Part shown: positions 8,062-18,710 of the stretch, piece by piece | How the letters are laid out: each line of letters starts with the position of its first letter | Position numbering within the stretch: the stretch's first letter is position 1 | Source of the DNA: Ga0077555 sp963761475 | GTDB lineage: Bacteria; Pseudomonadota; Alphaproteobacteria; Rhizobiales; Hyphomicrobiaceae | Direction of reading: 5' to 3' | Assembly (NCBI GenBank): GCA_963761475.1 | Contig: CAVXGT010000019.1 | Span: 930,001 to 994,000 of the forward strand | DNA: 64,000 nucleotides | The notes under the pieces: generated by a model | Databases searched by the model: none | What the model saw: the letters and a program-made list of their open reading frames with translations, nothing else | What the model was told of the DNA's origin: nothing | Program-made: the position numbers and the translations under genes

Positions 8062-9660
8062 ATGGAAGCCGACTACGTGATCGTGGGGGCAGGGTCTGCC
8101 GGATGCGTGCTGGCTGACCGACTTTCTGTAGACGGCTCGTCGGTGATCCTCGTGGAGGCCGGGCCGCGGGATCTACATCCCTTCATCCATGTGCCTGCCG
8201 GCATCCTGAAGTTGCTCTACAATCCGCTTGTCAATTGGAACTATGCGAGCGAGCCCGATCCGAAATCCGGCAATCGGGCAATCCACTGGCCTCGCGGGCG
8301 AGTGCTAGGTGGCTCGTCCTCGATCAACGGCATGTTGTTCGTTCGCGGCAATCCGGCGGACTATGACGGTTGGGCGCAGATGGGTTGCCGGGGCTGGAGC
8401 TACGAGGATTGTCTGCCGCACTTCAAATCGATTGAACGCTATGGGCCGGGTGACGAGGCGCAGCGGGGCAAGAGTGGTCCACTGCTCGTCGAGGACTATC
8501 GGACAATCCTGCCGTTGACCCACTGTTTCGTCGAGGCTGCGAAGCAGGCGGGGCATCCGTTCGCGAAGGACTTGTCGGGGCCGTCACCGGCGGAAGGGGT
8601 TGGGTATTCACAGATGTCGCGCAACGGTCGGTTTCGCGGCTCGACCGCGCAGACGTTCCTGCGCAACGCGCGAAAGCGATCAGGCGTTCGGATTTTGACC
8701 AATGCGACGGCATTGCGCATCCTACTCGAGGGACGGGAAGCGCGCGGCATCAGGGTCGAGCAGATGGGGCGGGAAATCGACCTCAAGGCTCGGCGGGAGG
8801 TGATCGTCTCCTCGGGCAGCGTCAACTCTCCCCATCTCCTTCAGATCTCCGGGATCGGGCCGGCTGAGCATCTGAAATCCATCGGTGTGGAGGTGCGCCA
8901 CGAGTTGGCGGGCGTCGGCAGTAATTTGTCGGACCACTATGTGGCGCGTGTTTCACATCGCGTCAGGGGCAAGTCGATCAACCAGTTGGCGCGGGGCTTG
9001 CCACTGGTGGGCGAGATCGCCAAGTGGGTGACGACGGGGAAGGGCGCACTGACCTTCGGCGTGTCCAGCGCGCAATGCTTCACACGCAGCCGTGAAGGCC
9101 TCGCAAGTCCCGACATCCAGTTGCTGTTTTCACCGGCCAGCTACGATCCAACCAAATTCGGTGAGCTGGAGACGAAGCCCGGCGCTACGATAGCTGTCAG
9201 TATTGCGCGCCCAGAGAGCCGGGGCAGCATCATGGCGCAATCGGCAGACCCATACGACCGGCCGGTGATTCGTCCCAACTATCTGTCGGCGCCGGCAGAT
9301 GCACAGGTGCTGCTCGCCGGCATCGCGTTGGCGCGAAAGATTTTTGCGCAATCCGCATTCACCGAGGAATCCGTGGCGGAGATCGTTCCGGGGCCGGATG
9401 TGCAAAGCGAGTCGCAGCTGCTCGACTACGTTAAGAATTTCGGCACAACCATCTATCACCCGGTTGGAACGTGCCGGATGGGCGAAGACCCGAAGGCCGT
9501 CGTCGATTCGCGCTTGCGCGTGCATGGCCTAAAAGGCCTGCGGGTGGTGGACGCCTCGATCATGCCGGCCGTGACGACGGGTAACACCAATGCGCCGACC
9601 ATCATGATCGCAGAGAAGGCGGCGGCGATGATCCGAGACGATGCGCGGTCGGCTCAGTAA
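8062..9660 (+). CDS. GMC family oxidoreductase (choline dehydrogenase-like, FAD)
   Basis: A 532-residue flavoprotein. The FAD-binding motif is at the N-terminus (DYVIVGAGSAGCVLADRL). The GMC signatures are near residue 80 (GRVLGGSSSINGMLFVRGN) and 255 (SGSVNSPHLLQISGIGP). The C-terminal catalytic region has YHPVGTCRMG and the final NTNAPTIMIAEKAA. Members oxidise alcohols such as choline, glucose or polyethylene glycol; the substrate here is not decided, and no betaine-aldehyde dehydrogenase is adjacent. The start at 8062 is chosen because the Rossmann motif begins immediately after it and GAGGGACGAG precedes it. Confidence 0.92.
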   Translation: MEADYVIVGAGSAGCVLADRLSVDGSSVILVEAGPRDLHPFIHVPAGILKLLYNPLVNWNYASEPDPKSGNRAIHWPRGRVLGGSSSINGMLFVRGNPADYDGWAQMGCRGWSYEDCLPHFKSIERYGPGDEAQRGKSGPLLVEDYRTILPLTHCFVEAAKQAGHPFAKDLSGPSPAEGVGYSQMSRNGRFRGSTAQTFLRNARKRSGVRILTNATALRILLEGREARGIRVEQMGREIDLKARREVIVSSGSVNSPHLLQISGIGPAEHLKSIGVEVRHELAGVGSNLSDHYVARVSHRVRGKSINQLARGLPLVGEIAKWVTTGKGALTFGVSSAQCFTRSREGLASPDIQLLFSPASYDPTKFGELETKPGATIAVSIARPESRGSIMAQSADPYDRPVIRPNYLSAPADAQVLLAGIALARKIFAQSAFTEESVAEIVPGPDVQSESQLLDYVKNFGTTIYHPVGTCRMGEDPKAVVDSRLRVHGLKGLRVVDASIMPAVTTGNTNAPTIMIAEKAAAMIRDDARSAQ

Positions 9661-9690
9661 GGGATGGGATTGGTGCGAACTCGCCGTGGC

Positions 9691-9724
9691 GAAAAAAAAT
9701 GGGCCGCTGTGGGAGCAGCGGCCC
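9691..9724 (-). terminator. rho-independent terminator for the small secreted protein gene
   Basis: A perfect 9-base stem, GGGCCGCTG (9701-9709) with CAGCGGCCC (9716-9724), and a 6-base loop. On the minus strand it is followed by a run of eight T (9692-9699). Confidence 0.85.
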
Positions 9725-9775
9725 GTAAAAGTTTGGGAACTGGAGAAGAGAGTCGGTCGTCAAGTCAGAGCGCTG

Positions 9776-10153
9776 TTACCACCAGCGACGCTGCCAGAGG
9801 CCACGGCGGTTTTGGTTGTCATGCTTTTCCTGGCGGATGTGGGCGCTGGCGGCTCTCTGAGCAAGTGCGATGCGGTGGGCCTCGCGGCGGTCGACGTGGC
9901 CGTCAGCCTTGGCGCGGCGCTCCATTTCGGCGATGCGGGCCTGTTCGGCCTGCAAGTGGCGGGTCTCGCGCCACGTCAACTGACCGGAGCGTACGCCCTG
10001 TTGGATGCGCTGCTGCTGATTGGCCTGACGTTGATCGATCTTGTCGCCGACGTTGGAGCGATGGTCGTAGCGGCGATAGGCATTGCCACTATCGGCAGCC
10101 GCAGCCGTGGTCATGACGGCGAGGGCAGCGGCGACGAGCGCGAGGGTTTTCAT
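9776..10153 (-). CDS. small secreted protein, paralogue of the protein at 6079-6429
   Basis: A 125-residue exported protein. The signal peptide is MKTLALVAAALAVMTTAAAA; ATG 10153 is chosen over a GTG at 10171 because it starts exactly at this leader, with GGGAAAG upstream. The mature part is charged and Gln/Arg-rich and ends in RRGLWQRRWW. It shares with the 6079-6429 protein the order Q-rich helix, G-x-LTxRE, EQARIxEMERRA, a DG/NG turn, then AQRxAxxHI. The function is unknown. A strong terminator follows, and an 11-base-spaced CTGAAC repeat lies about 92 bases upstream. Confidence 0.8.
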   Translation of the reverse strand: MKTLALVAAALAVMTTAAAADSGNAYRRYDHRSNVGDKIDQRQANQQQRIQQGVRSGQLTWRETRHLQAEQARIAEMERRAKADGHVDRREAHRIALAQRAASAHIRQEKHDNQNRRGLWQRRWW

Positions 10154-10244
10154 AGAGGCGGTCTTTCCCACTAGATCTCAGTGTCCGTTTGGTCTGGGCC
10201 GATTGTTTCGTTCCGACCATGACTGAGACTATGCAGGCGGTGGC

Positions 10245-10261
10245 CTGAACTCGTTCTGAAC
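10245..10261 (-). promoter_or_regulatory. candidate response-regulator site: CTGAAC-N5-CTGAAC
   Basis: On the plus strand CTGAAC occurs at 10245 and again at 10256, exactly 11 bases apart. The second copy extends into CTGAACCGTGT, an 11-base string also present at 6482-6492 upstream of the paralogous gene. The shared element suggests common control by an OmpR/PhoB-type regulator. Confidence 0.45.
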
Positions 10262-10326
10262 CGTGTATTTATTTTGGGTTCATGTTGGCGTGCGCCGAGC
10301 CGGTGCGATACCGACGGGAATGCGGC

Positions 10327-11013
<687 letters not shown>

Positions 11014-11164
11014 GCCTGCGGGCTCCGGCAGCAACCAATTGGGGGCAGATTACCAAAGGCTGCCGGCAAGAGCGAGGCAGTCTTGAGGCAAGCGTTGACG
11101 GGGCGTTACGTGGTGAGCTTAAGCGCTGTCGCTCGTGTTCATTCCGGGCGCCGCGCCGCCTCAG

Positions 11165-12514
<1,350 letters not shown>

Positions 12515-12593
12515 GCAGGTAATAGCGAACAGTCGGCAGGGGCGGGGTTGAGTATCAGGCTCCCTGCTCCGAGCTCCCTATTCCCTCCTTTTT

Positions 12594-13085
12594 TTACTCG
12601 ATGACGATGAGGGGCTCACCGAACTCGACCGGCTGGCCATTCTCGAACAGGATATGGGTGACCGTTCCGGAGCGGGGCGCGGGGATATGGTTCATGGTTT
12701 TCATGGCTTCGATGATCAGCAAGGTCGCGCCCTGGGTGACGCGGGCGCCGATTTCGACGAAGGCGGGAGAACCGGGCTCAGGCGAGCGATAGGCGGTGCC
12801 GACCATGGGTGATTTGATCGTGCCGGGATTGGTGCTGAAATCCGGGCCTTGCGCAGCGGGCGCCGGGCCGGACGGCTGCGGCGCCATGGCCGGTCGCGCG
12901 ACCGAATGCTGCGGGCCCAGGACGGCGGCATTTGCTGGAGGTGGCGGTGCCTGACGTGCCAAGCGGAGCTTGAAGCCTGCGTGCTCGACCTCGATCTCGG
13001 TGAGCGAGGCTTCGTTCAAAAGATGAGCCATTTCGCGGATCAAGCTGCGATCGATGCCATCTTTGTCCTTGTTTTCCTTGCCCAT
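12594..13085 (-). CDS. accB: acetyl-CoA carboxylase biotin carboxyl carrier protein
   Basis: A 163-residue carrier. The N-terminal helical region (IDRSLIREMAHLLNEASLTE) is followed by a Pro/Ala-rich linker at about 46-85 and a C-terminal biotinyl domain. The biotinylated lysine is K129 in IEAMKTMNHIPA. The start at 13085 (MGKENKDKDG) is chosen because the longer frame adds a non-conserved leader. It sits 37 bases after aroQ and upstream of accC. Confidence 0.96.
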   Translation of the reverse strand: MGKENKDKDGIDRSLIREMAHLLNEASLTEIEVEHAGFKLRLARQAPPPPANAAVLGPQHSVARPAMAPQPSGPAPAAQGPDFSTNPGTIKSPMVGTAYRSPEPGSPAFVEIGARVTQGATLLIIEAMKTMNHIPAPRSGTVTHILFENGQPVEFGEPLIVIE

Positions 13086-13122
13086 GCTGTATCCCGATAG
13101 AGATGGTTGAGCGGCCACCGGC

Positions 13123-13590
13123 TCAAGCGCCCGGCCGCTTATCGCTGCCCTTGGCGGCCACAATAGCTGCCAGGGCGTCCAGCGCCAGTATGTAGCTGTT
13201 CGGTCCGAAGCCGCAAATCACGCCCACCGCGCCCAACGAGACGTAGGAGTGGTGGCGAAATGCCTCGCGGCGAAACACGTTCGACAGGTGCACCTCGATG
13301 GCTGGCACCTCGGCGGCGTTGAGTGCATCGAGGATGGCAACCGAAGTGTGCGTGAGTGCGCCGGCGTTGAGGAGGATGCCCGAGGAATTGTCGCGGGCCT
13401 CCTGGATCCAGGTGACGAGGTCGCCCTCGTGATTGGATTGGCGGAAATCGATGGCGAGGCCCAGCTTGCGCCCGTGCGCTTCGACCTTGGCGCGCACGTC
13501 GTCCAGGGTCTCGTGGCCGTAAATCTGCGGCTCACGCAAACCCAGCATATTCAGGTTTGGACCGTTCAAGACGTAGGCGGGTTTGGACAT
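13123..13590 (-). CDS. aroQ: type II 3-dehydroquinate dehydratase
   Basis: A 155-residue shikimate-pathway enzyme converting 3-dehydroquinate to 3-dehydroshikimate. Diagnostic motifs are VLNGPNLNMLGLREPQIYG (active-site Tyr), NAGALTHTSVAI and EVHLSNVFRREAFRHHS (catalytic His). ATG 13590 is chosen over a TTG eight codons earlier; GGAAGG lies about 12 bases upstream. First gene of the likely aroQ-accB-accC(-aat) unit. Confidence 0.96.
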   Translation of the reverse strand: MSKPAYVLNGPNLNMLGLREPQIYGHETLDDVRAKVEAHGRKLGLAIDFRQSNHEGDLVTWIQEARDNSSGILLNAGALTHTSVAILDALNAAEVPAIEVHLSNVFRREAFRHHSYVSLGAVGVICGFGPNSYILALDALAAIVAAKGSDKRPGA

Positions 13591-13809
13591 CGGCGCCGGT
13601 AGCCTTCCCTTCAACGCGCGTCACGAGACCGCCGCAGCGGCGCCTCGCGACGATTGAAGCGTGTTTAGCAGCTTTCTCTGGCGCCGAAAAGCGTCGTGGC
13701 ATGGATGGGCCACGGACAGCGTGGGAACCACCGCCGGGTTGGCTGCGATTTTTGTCGTGGATGGCTGCGCCTGTGCGCAACTATCCAGGCGACGCTATTT
13801 AAACTATGT

Positions 13810-14682
13810 TCAGCAAACTGTGCAGCCGCCGGCCTTGCGCAATTCAGCCACGTGGCCCTGCATCTGCTGCAGCAGATCGGTGGGAGCGCCTGCAATGGCC
13901 CTATCGCCAACCAGGAAGTGCGGCGTGCCCTGAATACCCATCTTCTGGGCCAATTCGCGAACCCGGCCAATTTCCGCAGTGACGCTCTCCGATGCCATGT
14001 CCGCTTTCAACTTGCCCATGTCGATGCCCGGCACCTTTTCGGCGGCCTTGAGGGCGGAAGCCTCATTGGCCGGTCCCTTGATCGCAATCAGCGCGCGGTG
14101 CATGGCCCAGTATTTGTCCTGCATGCCGGCGGCCAAAGCTACCCGGGAGGCTTCCTCCGAGCCTTTGCTCAAGATCGGGAGCTCTTTCAGCACCAGCTTC
14201 ACCTTTTTGTCCTGCTCGACGAGCTTGGCGATGTCGATGAAGGCGCGCTTGCAGTAGCCGCAGTTGTAATCGAAGAACTCAACGACGGGGATGTCGCCGG
14301 TGGGATTGCCGGCGACCGGTGCCTTACTGCGGTAGATTTCGCTCGCGTTCGACTGCAGGGCGATCTTCAGCTTCTCGGCCTGCAACGTCTCCATCTTGGC
14401 ATCGAGCGCGGTTTGCACCTCCAGCATGATCTCAGGATTGGCCAGGAGGTAGTCCTTGATGATCTGGCCTATGGCCGCTTTCTGGGCGGCATCGAACTGG
14501 CCGTCCGAGGCGCTGGGCGCGGCGGCATTGGGTGCGGCTTGGGCCAGACGCCCGATTGCGTCGCCTTTGCCGGTCGTATCGCCGGCCTGGAGCCAGGTGG
14601 CTCCACTCGCCAGGGCGAGGGCCGTCAAGCCGGCTTTGAGGGCCAACCTTAGACCCGTGGCAGAGGTGGATGGACGCTTCAT
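13810..14682 (-). CDS. DsbA family periplasmic thiol-disulfide protein
   Basis: A 290-residue exported protein with an N-terminal signal anchor (about residues 10-33, ending ATWLQAG). The thioredoxin-fold redox site is CGYC in VVEFFDYNCGYCKRAF. A cis-Pro loop follows near residue 255 (GIQGTPHFLVGD). An N-terminal helical extension (about 55-110) resembles the Com1/ScsC type of DsbA-like oxidoreductases or isomerases. The C-terminus carries a second Cys pair, CTVC, after GG. It lies 35 bases downstream of the M48 protease gene in the same direction, so both may serve envelope protein quality control. Confidence 0.9.
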   Translation of the reverse strand: MKRPSTSATGLRLALKAGLTALALASGATWLQAGDTTGKGDAIGRLAQAAPNAAAPSASDGQFDAAQKAAIGQIIKDYLLANPEIMLEVQTALDAKMETLQAEKLKIALQSNASEIYRSKAPVAGNPTGDIPVVEFFDYNCGYCKRAFIDIAKLVEQDKKVKLVLKELPILSKGSEEASRVALAAGMQDKYWAMHRALIAIKGPANEASALKAAEKVPGIDMGKLKADMASESVTAEIGRVRELAQKMGIQGTPHFLVGDRAIAGAPTDLLQQMQGHVAELRKAGGCTVC

Positions 14683-14717
14683 CTGGGGCCGTTCTCCAAA
14701 TTGTGATCAGGTGTCGC

Positions 14718-16115
14718 CTATAGCGCGTCTTTGGGGATCTTGTAATTCACGATATCGCCAGCGCGAAGCCCTTCCGGGGTGCCGGCTTTGAGCCCACGTT
14801 GCGCCCGTTTGGCAAAAATTTGGGCGCGCTTGATGTTACCTTCGAGGAAATGGGCTTCCGCGATCGACAGATCGGCCTGGGGCAGCTTTTCCTGCTTCGC
14901 GTAGGCGCTGGCCAGCAAGCGGTAGGCTTGAGGATTGGCGTCGTTGGCCAATGACTTGCGGGCCAGGCGGATGCTTTCGGCGACGCTTGCGGCGTCGGTC
15001 TCGCTGTCGAGGGCCTGGGCGAGGCGGACCGCCATCAGAGGAGCGTCGCCTGCTAGCTTCAGCGCTGCGCGCAACGCGGGAATAGCCTCGCGCGAGCGAC
15101 CCGACCGCATCAGGAAATCAGCCTTCAACTCGTGGAAGTAGGGGTTCTTGGGGTTTTCGGCGATGAGCTGGTTGACCATGGGCAAGCCGGCATTGATGCC
15201 ACTCTTGAAGAAGGTGGCGATGGTGCGGGCATAGCGGGCAGGGAGGGTATCGCCGCTGCGCTGGTAGCGGTTCATGACGATGTGGGGCTGCTCAAGGTAG
15301 CCGGCGAGCTTGGCGCGCATGAGGTCGTGGCGCAGCTGGAGTTCGGCCGAATCCTTGGTTTTGGCGTAGGGGCTTTGGGCAACGCGCTGGCGGAGCTGGG
15401 CCAAGCGATTGGCCGCCACGGGATGGCTGCGCACAAAGGCGTCCTGGGTGGCGCCGGAGGCCGAGATATACTCTTGCTGGGCAAATCTCTCGAAGGTTTC
15501 CAGCATGCCCTGGCCAGACTGACGGGTATCGTTGAGAAAGCGGAGGCCAGCCTGGTCGGCGGCCAATTCCTGGGCGCGGCGATCGGCCAACAGTGAGCGC
15601 ATCAGGATCTGATCACCGCCGACAAGGACGCCGGTGCCAACGCCGGAGGTGCCGCTACCGCCGCCGGCCACCATAAGGCCGATGCCAAGAATCTTGATCA
15701 GCAGGCTCTTGGTCTGGTCGCGGGCGATGCGGTCACGCAACTGGGCGAGGTGACCACCGGAGATGTGGCCGGTCTCATGCGCGATGACGCCGATCACCTG
15801 GTTCGGCGTTTCGGACTGCATGAGCGTGCCGGTGTGGACAAACACGTTCTGGCCATCGAGCACGAAGGCATTGAAGCTTTCGTGCTTGACGATGCGCATC
15901 GAAATATTCTGGCCGCCGAGGCCGGCGGCGCGAAAGATCGGTCGCGCGTATTCGCTCAAGAGGCGCTCGACCTCAGTGTCGCGGATGAAGCTTAGATACT
16001 GGGCCTCGACCCGGTTCGGGGCAGCGGTGATGGTGAGCGCCAGCGCAAGGGCCCCGGCCGCCTTGCCGAGGCGCTCGATCGATCGGGGAGTGCGCCGGGA
16101 TTGCAATGTGCTCAT
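14718..16115 (-). CDS. M48 family periplasmic metalloprotease with TPR repeats (BepA-like)
   Basis: A 465-residue exported zinc protease. The signal peptide lies in about residues 15-40 (GALALALTITAAP). The zinc site is HETGH in VIGVIAHETGHISGGHLAQL, with the third ligand expected in the ELAADQAG helix. The C-terminal third is TPR-like (NPKNPYFHELKADFLMRSGR, DANPQAYRLLASAYAKQEKL). This layout matches BepA/YfgC, which degrades or helps assemble misfolded outer-membrane proteins. ATG 16115 is chosen (GGA about 10 bases upstream; start MSTLQSRRTPRS) over a 78-codon low-complexity extension. Probably co-transcribed with the DsbA-like gene. Confidence 0.92.
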   Translation of the reverse strand: MSTLQSRRTPRSIERLGKAAGALALALTITAAPNRVEAQYLSFIRDTEVERLLSEYARPIFRAAGLGGQNISMRIVKHESFNAFVLDGQNVFVHTGTLMQSETPNQVIGVIAHETGHISGGHLAQLRDRIARDQTKSLLIKILGIGLMVAGGGSGTSGVGTGVLVGGDQILMRSLLADRRAQELAADQAGLRFLNDTRQSGQGMLETFERFAQQEYISASGATQDAFVRSHPVAANRLAQLRQRVAQSPYAKTKDSAELQLRHDLMRAKLAGYLEQPHIVMNRYQRSGDTLPARYARTIATFFKSGINAGLPMVNQLIAENPKNPYFHELKADFLMRSGRSREAIPALRAALKLAGDAPLMAVRLAQALDSETDAASVAESIRLARKSLANDANPQAYRLLASAYAKQEKLPQADLSIAEAHFLEGNIKRAQIFAKRAQRGLKAGTPEGLRAGDIVNYKIPKDAL

Positions 16116-16574
16116 GACGTTCGTTCCTTTTGCGGATCGGACGCAGGTGAGTTCCGCTCGGTGGTCAGCGAGGCTTAGCGTGTCAGCCGCCGGGCGGACC
16201 GTAGTGGCGGCCCGGGCGCCGGTCAACGCGGCGACAGATGATTTGGTGTTCGATTCCGCTGGTGTAGCGATGGCGCATTGCAGGCGCTGGCGGGGTGCGG
16301 GTCGTGCGGCAAGACGGCCCTTGGGAATGTGTGGAACGGAGAAGGGCATGCATCAATCCGCTTTTCTCGATCGTTGTCTGGTGCGTCCGGCGCACATGGC
16401 GCAATTGAAGGCCGCGGGGGTTCGCTCGCTGCCTCGCGCCGCTAGCCGATCTCGCGTGTGTTGCCTATAAGGCGCCATCTGCGCCTGTTTGGCCGAGATT
16501 CGGAAGTCGAACGCTCTGATCGGACGCAGAAGTGGCAATTTGTAGGCGCGAGTGTCGAGCGCCGGGAGGATGGC
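16116..16574. other. intergenic, divergent promoters expected
   Basis: A 459-base gap between the minus-strand protease and the plus-strand aminotransferase. Reading frames here are extensions of the flanking genes and look non-coding. The only clear element is GGGAGGA just before the aminotransferase start. Confidence 0.4.
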
Positions 16575-17777
16575 ATGACCAGTAGCACCCGATTGGCCGC
16601 GGCGTCGGAGGCTCTGGTGCGGGCGGGCGCGCAGCGTGGCAACATCGATCCGTTCATCGTCATGGACGTGATGCGACAAGCGGCTGCAGCGGAAGCGGCG
16701 GGGCGGCACATCATTCACATGGAGGTCGGGCAGCCCGCGACGGGCGCTCCGAAAGCCGCGCGGGAAGCCGTCAAGCAGGTGCTCGACACCGATACGCTGG
16801 GTTACACGCTGGCGCTCGGGATGGAACCGTTACGGGAGCGGATCGCGCGCCTCTATCGTGACTGGTACGGCTTGACGATAAGTCCGGAGCGGATCGTGGT
16901 GACAAGCGGCTCGTCGGGGGCCTTCGTTCTGGCCTTCCTGGCGCTGTTCGATGTCGGCGATACCGTGGCATTGCCGGCGCCGGGATATCCCTGTTACCGG
17001 CACATCCTGACGGCGCTGGGGGTGCGTTCAGTGTCGCTGCAGACGGGGCCTGAGAACCGGTGGATGCCGTCAGCCGAGCAGATTACGGCTGCTGCAGAAA
17101 ATGAAGGTGCTGCTGGGCTGCTGATCGCCAGCCCTGCCAATCCGACCGGTACCATGCTGGAACCGGAGCGTCTCGCTGACATCGCCGGCGTGGCGCGACG
17201 TCGGGGTATCTGGTTTGTCTCGGACGAGATCTACCACGGGCTCACCTGGGGGCTGCCGCAGGCCACGGCGCTGCAATTTTCTGATGATGCCGTGGTGATC
17301 AATAGTTTCTCGAAGTATTTCTCGATGACGGGCTGGCGGGTTGGCTGGATGGTGGTGCCGCAGGGTCTGGTGCGCACCGTCGAGCGGCTGGCACAGAACC
17401 TATATATTTCGCCGCCGGCGGTGTCACAGGTGGCGGCGCTGGGTGCGTTTGATGGGCTCGATGAATTGGAAGCCAACAAGCGGGTCTATGCCGCCAACCG
17501 CGCACTGCTGCTCGAGGAATTGCCTAAGGCCGGTTTCGACAAACTCGTGCCTGCCGATGGGGCGTTCTATCTTTATGCGGATGTCTCGAATTTTACCGCT
17601 GACAGCCTCGCGTTTGCACGGAAAATGCTTGACGAGGCAGGGGTGGCGGCGACGCCCGGGATAGATTTCGATCCCGGGCGCGGGCGACGGTTCGTGAGGT
17701 TTTCCTACGCGGGCTCGACCGAGAGCATGAGTGAGGCGGCGCGTCGCCTACAGGGGTGGGGGCGCCTCCACAAGTAG
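16575..17777 (+). CDS. pyridoxal phosphate-dependent aminotransferase, class I/II
   Basis: A 400-residue fold-type I PLP enzyme. The PLP-lysine motif is INSFSKYFSMTGWRVGWMV. The conserved ASPANPTGTM and VSDEIYHGL stretches hold the PLP-contacting Asn and Asp. The C-terminal substrate Arg is in RFVRFSYAGS. The start ATG 16575 has GGGAGGA immediately upstream. Members of this branch transfer amino groups from aspartate, aromatic or branched amino acids to 2-oxo acids; the preferred substrate cannot be read from sequence. Confidence 0.9.
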   Translation: MTSSTRLAAASEALVRAGAQRGNIDPFIVMDVMRQAAAAEAAGRHIIHMEVGQPATGAPKAAREAVKQVLDTDTLGYTLALGMEPLRERIARLYRDWYGLTISPERIVVTSGSSGAFVLAFLALFDVGDTVALPAPGYPCYRHILTALGVRSVSLQTGPENRWMPSAEQITAAAENEGAAGLLIASPANPTGTMLEPERLADIAGVARRRGIWFVSDEIYHGLTWGLPQATALQFSDDAVVINSFSKYFSMTGWRVGWMVVPQGLVRTVERLAQNLYISPPAVSQVAALGAFDGLDELEANKRVYAANRALLLEELPKAGFDKLVPADGAFYLYADVSNFTADSLAFARKMLDEAGVAATPGIDFDPGRGRRFVRFSYAGSTESMSEAARRLQGWGRLHK

Positions 17778-18023
17778 GTGCGGTCACACGCCTGTCTTGC
17801 CGGAGAGCGAGAGTGGATCGTGCGGCGGCGCTCGACCATAGTCCGGCCGGCTGGTCTCATTGTCGCCACAACCTCGTAGGCGACTTGATAGGTGTGAGGC
17901 TACGATGGGCGTGGGAGCGACCCGATCGACATGGGCGATCCGACGCTGAACTCTCTGGGGGCGACACCTGTCCACCTCGGAAGTTTGGAGCACACACGGT
18001 ATGTAACCGCGTAACTGGGGGCG

Positions 18024-18031
18024 TTAACCAT
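18024..18031 (+). promoter_or_regulatory. possible CtrA half-site overlapping the bactofilin start
   Basis: TTAACCAT matches a CtrA half-site as known from alphaproteobacteria and overlaps the ATG at 18030. No partner TTAA at the 7-base spacing was found, so this may be chance. Confidence 0.2.
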
Positions 18032-18536
18032 GGCATTTTCACTCAACAACTCGCGCAATGCGTTTTCAGCAATCAACGGCGATCAATCGCGCACGCAGGC
18101 TCAAGGGGCTCAATCTTCCGGGGGCGCGCCCTTCGCAAGCCAGGCACCGCTGCTACGGACGAATGAAGAAACCGTATCGGCATCGATCATTGGTCACGAT
18201 CTGGAACTCAGGGGGACCGATATCCAGATTATCGTGCGGGGAAAGCTCAGAGTGGACGGTAAAATTGCCGGTGAGGTCTACGGCCAGGAAATCACAATCG
18301 GGCGCGATGGCCAGGTGAGCGGCCGGATTGTTGCAGAAAAGGTCGCGATCCATGGCACCGTGTCGTCAGGTGAAATCTATTCACACCATGTGTCCTTGAT
18401 GTCGGGGAGTAATGTCGAGGCCGACATCCACCACCGCCAACTGGCGATCGAAGAAGGGGCGCGGTTCGATGGCCGCAGCCGAAGAACAGCCGACGATGCC
18501 GTGCTGCCGAGCCCGGAGCCGGTTGCCGAGCGCTAG
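18030..18536 (+). CDS. bactofilin (polymer-forming cytoskeletal protein)
   Basis: A 168-residue protein with a disordered N-terminus (1-50, Gln/Ser-rich), a central beta-helix bactofilin domain at about 51-145 (SIIGHDLELRG, IIVRGKLRVDGKIAGEVYG, ITIGRDGQVSGRIVAEKVAI) and a short charged tail. Bactofilins self-assemble into filaments at the inner face of the membrane and guide cell-wall growth, stalks or other localised structures. It is a single-gene unit with a terminator about 85 bases downstream. Confidence 0.93.
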   Translation: MAFSLNNSRNAFSAINGDQSRTQAQGAQSSGGAPFASQAPLLRTNEETVSASIIGHDLELRGTDIQIIVRGKLRVDGKIAGEVYGQEITIGRDGQVSGRIVAEKVAIHGTVSSGEIYSHHVSLMSGSNVEADIHHRQLAIEEGARFDGRSRRTADDAVLPSPEPVAER

Positions 18537-18620
18537 GCCGGATGCCTGATGAGATCATCAGGTTTTGCAGATTTCTCGGACGGTCAAAACAAGCGGTTCG
18601 TGCCCGTCATGGCGGGACGC

Positions 18621-18653
18621 AGAAGGCGGCGCCCTGTGGGACGCCGCCTTTTG
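18621..18653 (+). terminator. rho-independent terminator after the bactofilin gene
   Basis: A perfect 9-base stem, AAGGCGGCG (18623-18631) with CGCCGCCTT (18642-18650), whose loop can itself pair (CCC/GGG). TTTT ends the structure on the plus strand. It also separates the gene from the convergent RTX gene. Confidence 0.75.
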
Positions 18654-18710
18654 ATAAGCAACGGTGCAGATTTGAGTGCCGGTGCGGGGCTGGCACCGGT
18701 TCGGGTGACC

